A stretch of 64,000 nt of DNA from positions 1-64,000 of the forward strand of contig JAOTOM010004309.1 of assembly GCA_034440615.1 (NCBI GenBank). Direction: 5' to 3'. Numbering within the stretch: the first letter of the stretch is position 1; every line of letters begins with the position of its first letter. The notes under the pieces are model-generated. The model saw only the letters and a list, made by a program, of their open reading frames with translations. It was not told the DNA's origin and made no database searches. Position numbers and translations under genes: made by a program. This document shows, one piece after another, positions 60,265 to 64,000 of the stretch. The stretch is from Ashinkailepas kermadecensis (lineage: Eukaryota > Arthropoda > Thecostraca > Neolepadidae).

Positions 60265-61025
60265 CCCGCGTTCCACTGACAAAATGAGCAGATCGTGCCA
60301 TAGCAATTGATACGCAAGTTGTTAACACGTCCGAGGTCCGGTCATCAACGGTCATAAACCTATGCGGTATTTGCTCAAATCAACTTGAGCGAAAAAAGCT
60401 GTTCTACTTTTTAATCAGTCATTTTACATGCTAATTACCCCGGAATATTATTCTGAACTTGTTCAGTTTCAAAATGGAAAATCTGCAGGTATTACACAAT
60501 TCAACATCGATACTCCATGTATTATGTTTGATAATTTCGAATTAAAGCTGATAATTACAATCACTGGCGTCCTCTGACTACATGGAAGCTGTCATTCATT
60601 GTTTTTCTATGTTTAACTTCAAATTATTTTCATAGAATGCATGACTTTTTGCAAAGGTAAAGCTTTGAGTATGATTGTGCCTTAAGATGGTTTGGTGAGC
60701 ATTGGACAAATTGTTTGTTTATCGAATACCAGGTTGATGAACATGAAAAAGACTAGGGGACCATTCATTTCTGCCACAAATGCCTACTTTTCATTTGGCT
60801 ATGAACTACTGCTTCGTTCAGCATCGCACTGATATTTGTGCCATAGTTTGTCCATATCCATACCTGGCGTTTCTCAGATATGCTAAAGAAGAAAATATAT
60901 AATCCTAGCAGCTGATTCAATGCGTCTTCACATTATAAATGCGTAGTTCCAGCTTCATATTCCCTGGTGTCGACAAACATCAAACCAAAATTGTCCCCTA
61001 CTGAAAAGTACTATTTCCTGTGGGA
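60265..61025. other. Intergenic, no gene recognised
   Basis: AT-rich, short frames only. Confidence 0.5.
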
Positions 61026-61034
61026 ATTAGTGGT

Positions 61035-61430
61035 GTGTACGATAGGCGCGACCCGAGGTCCGACAGGCGCGACCTGAGGTCCGACAGGTGCGACCCGCGG
61101 AATAACTGGCGCGCCAGGTTACCTGAGGCCCGACAGGTTCGACAGATCCGACAGGTGCGACAGGTGCGACAGGTCGACAAGCCACCCGAGGTGCGACAGG
61201 TGCGACAGATTACCCGAGGTGCGACAAATTACCCGAGGTGCGACAGATTACCCGAGGTGCGACAGGTTACCCGAGGTGCGACAGGTTACCCGAGGTGCGA
61301 CAGGCTACTCGAGATGCGACAGGTAAGCCGAGATGCGACAGGCTACTCGAGATGCGATAGGTTGCACGAGGGGCGACAGGTTACCCGAGATGCGACACGA
61401 GCTATAGGCTACCAGAGGTGCGACAAGGGA
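61035..61430. repeat. Minisatellite, about 19 bp unit (CGAGGTGCGACAGGTTACC)
   Basis: About 20 copies of mixed length (10-20 bp) built from GCGACAGGT and ACCCGAG blocks. Confidence 0.92.
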
Positions 61431-63179
61431 TAAGTCAGTTTGAAAGAACGTTTTTAAGATTGATCGCTGTTTGACAACCATAAAATAAACTTAATACAAC
61501 ATAACCAACACATTTTGGATATTTGCCTAGAGCTGTGTGCAAAGGCACCTCAGTTCCAACTATGACATAAATATGCCCTCTGTCGAACGGCTACTTTGAG
61601 GGGTAAACACTGCGAAGTGGACGATATTTCCCAAGCAATGTGGTACACCTCCACTAACTTCCGTCTTGAATGTGAAGTCCTATCTTCATGCCCCGGCTTT
61701 GAATTCGCTGTTGCCCTGGCTGTGAACCGTCTGTCGAACATCACTGGACCGCTGTTGGTCCTCGCTTCACACCATGACCTATGAATTCCGTTCTCTTGTC
61801 GTCTGCCCTCGGCCTTGGTGTTGTGATAATGCGCTCTTGGCGGAGTTCGATAGGCCTTGGGTGGATTGTGCAGCGTAGCCGATGTTGTAGTTGCAGCACC
61901 GCTTTTCGTTGCGACCAGAGGTGAAAAAGCGTCTAGCCTGTCACCTACAGAATATCGAACACCACTAGGCTGTCACATGTTGATGGCTCACAGTAAGACC
62001 CAGTACGCATGTGTGCGAGCGCTAAATATCGACGATGATGCTGAAGTGGAGCAAAGAAGAATGATTTAGTCTATATATGATCTTCAATTTCAATTCAATT
62101 ACATCAAGCACGTCTGGTGCAAGGAACAATCAGACCATTGGGACAATGCAAAAAACTGATCATCATGCTCAAAAATTGAGGCGAGTACACTTTGCAGTTT
62201 CATCATGTGCACATGTTGACTTGCTTTGTCTTCTGCACTGGAACATGCATACAAAACAAATTCGAATACTTAATTAAGATGTAAAATTACAACACACCCT
62301 ATAAGCTAATCTTGCTTCTTTTGGGTGTATCCATAAATATATTGGTATTATTGTGGTATAATGTGCTCACAATATCTTTTACAAATATTTAACTCAGCAA
62401 AGCAAAACAACAGGTTAGGCTAGCTTTTATTGTGCAAATGTGCTCATTTTATTTCATTAAAAATATTTTTCTCTGAAAAAAGGTAAGGCCAGGTTATGTT
62501 TCTTAACATTGTTGTATTATTGAACACACAAATTGTGACTACATTGAAGAAACAATTTAAAAGGAGGTAGGGCAAACGATGCTAGGTTATGTTAGGTATC
62601 AAAAAATAATAGTACATTATTTTGCTTTCCAACTAAAAAATAAGCAGTGGTCACATCATCTTCATCATGCTGATAAACATGGCATTGAAACATGCTGTAC
62701 TCCAAATCCAATGACTCCTTGAAAATTAAATTTACCAATACAAATTGAATTCCCTTGTACTATAGCTCCAATATCAAGGACAGATGTCATAGGTCATATT
62801 TCTATTGGTTTCAAGTAATTTATAACACTTTTGGTCAAGGCAACAAGTCATGCTTATGACAAAACATGGGCCCTGATCAAAATAAATCAAACCCAAGGAA
62901 GTGACCAGATGAAGTTATTAAAACACAAAAGGCTCATATTGGAAGAACCAAAACACTTGTTTCATGATAAGGATCCCACAAGTCTAAGTGTGGCAAAATG
63001 CCTGAAATGATATGTTGGAGTGATAAATATTGTGCATATAATACTGCACCAAACAGTTTTATATGGCTGGGTAATTGCACAAGGTGTCATAGTATTTTTG
63101 CTTGCACATGAACAAAACACCCTCAAGATTGCCATATTTTGCAGACATGATGTTGGTTGGTAGAAATACATTCACTCTT
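61431..63179. other. Intergenic/possible intron, no gene recognised
   Basis: Only short frames. The part from about 62.1 to 63.18 kb may be the first intron of the zinc-finger gene on the minus strand (inference). Confidence 0.4.
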
Positions 63180-63362
63180 ACCTGCACTTCCTGCAGCAAT
63201 GTGCCATGATTGCCACCGGCCTCCTCCAAAGGCAGTGTTTTTCAGCCGGATAGGTAAACCGGCATGCTTTGCCTTCATATGCCTATTCAACGATCTTGAC
63301 TGGCTATTAAATTTGCAAACAGGATAGCCACAACGCACCTTTTCTCGTAAAGATGGTGTCAT
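63180..63362 (-). CDS. First coding exon of a C2H2 zinc-finger protein (partial)
   Basis: On the minus strand an ATG at 63362 opens a frame of about 60 codons that includes CGYPVCKFNSQSRSLNRHMKAKH, i.e. C-x4-C-x11-H-x4-H, a C2H2-like zinc finger, then a Gly/Trp-containing stretch (GGGRWQSW). The frame reaches GTGCAG|GTAAGAG (about 63181), a good splice donor. The next exon would lie further down the minus strand and I cannot locate it. Upstream (63400-63970) is rich in CpG, as expected for a promoter. A BED-type or transposon-derived finger is an alternative. Confidence 0.5.
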
Positions 63363-63399
63363 ATTAGCACTCACACCTTGGGCGCTAACACCATATTAG

Positions 63400-63970
63400 G
63401 TAGATAAAACAGCTTTGAAACAAACTGCGCCGGAAAACGGAACTGTTGCGTCGGATTCAATCTCTGGGCGGTGACAGGACACTGTCCCGTCCCCGTCTGC
63501 CAAGATCGCCGCAAGTGACGTCTGGTAACGGTTGAGGGCATCGACGATTGCAACAAAAGTATTTGTGATGGTTAAAATCCGAAGGAACTGTGAGCATCAC
63601 AGAGAGTGGGGCTATCCGCGCATGCAAGTTTCTCCGCAAAATGTCATTTGACAGTGGTGTGGAGAAAGTGAAAAGCGGAGCCTTTTTCACGGACTGAATT
63701 ACGTGCAGCCCGTGTCACGATAACTGCGCCTGCACACACTGCAGCTATTGATCGTCAATTGGAAAATTGTAGCCCGTACATGGGGCCATGATGTGAAAGT
63801 GACGGCAAGTCGCCAAGTTTAGCCGTTTCCGAGAACCAGACCCAATCGTTAAAAACGCTCTCAAAAACGTCGCTTCCGCTTTCCACCCCCCTCGCGTGCG
63901 CGTGGTGCGTGACTCGGAAACGGTTGCCACGGCGAAGTTGAAAATTGTTGTGGCAACACTGAGGTGTTGG
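63400..63970 (-). promoter_or_regulatory. CpG-rich candidate promoter/5' region of the zinc-finger gene
   Basis: Noticeably more CpG (GCGCC, CGCGC, CGTCGC words) than the AT-rich DNA at 61.5-63.2 kb, directly upstream of the candidate first exon. No TATA box or start site can be fixed. Confidence 0.3.
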
Positions 63971-64000
63971 TTTTGTGTCGATCGGTCAATTGGTTCTCGA

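Noticed and set aside
62405..62610. GGTTAGG-like words suggesting arthropod telomeric (TTAGG)n repeats
   Set aside because: Only isolated single copies occur; there is no tandem array.

Overview
The window looks like nuclear DNA of a crustacean, most likely a decapod or other malacostracan. This is inferred from three crustin/carcinin-type whey-acidic-protein (WAP) antimicrobial peptide genes. It is very rich in repeats and poor in genes. Most long open frames on both strands are translations of satellites or transposons. There is no sign of prokaryotic organisation, and I see no rRNA, CRISPR array or credible functional tRNA.

The left third (about 2.7-25.9 kb) holds the biology. Crustin gene 1 (+ strand, CDS 3510-3794) is cationic and has a TATA box, a coding exon, a splice donor right after its stop codon, and a 3'UTR exon present twice in tandem (about 4.1-5.0 kb). 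Crustin genes 2 (- strand, 11098-11319) and 3 (- strand, 21263-21568) are strongly acidic paralogues. Each lies in a copy of a segmental duplication (about 6.45-11.7 kb and 15.0-22.1 kb). The units share an upstream repeat, a TTAA mobile element, a 3'UTR exon with its poly(A) signal, and a promoter. In genes 2 and 3 the last codons plus the 5' splice site have expanded into minisatellites of about 28 bp units, giving serial copies of the splice donor. To their right is a 3.3 kb inverted repeat (22527-25873) carrying (TC)n/(GA)n tracts. It is joined to a 3'-truncated, frameshifted I-like non-LTR retrotransposon on the minus strand (about 25.9-31.2 kb).

The middle and right (31-64 kb) are a graveyard of transposons: a low-complexity block that may be an assembly artefact (31.27-32.05 kb), a CR1/L2-like RT fragment with an ACTTTATG-type 3' tail, several families of non-autonomous TTAA-flanked elements, one hAT-like MITE with an 8 bp imperfect target duplication, tRNA-derived SINEs, a degenerate multi-copy gene relic (46.85-48.65 kb), and minisatellites with units of 19-54 bp. 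Only two other stretches look like host coding exons: an unidentified exon with G/C-rich third codon positions near 41.5-41.9 kb (-) and a C2H2 zinc-finger first exon near 63.18-63.36 kb (-).

The most unusual signals are (1) minisatellites grown from a crustin exon/intron boundary, (2) reversal from cationic to anionic charge within the crustin cluster, and (3) a conserved DR4-DR3-DR4 array of AGGTCA half-sites in all four copies of one TTAA element. Related AGGTCA-rich sequence occurs in the other TTAA families, so these elements may spread nuclear-receptor-like binding sites.
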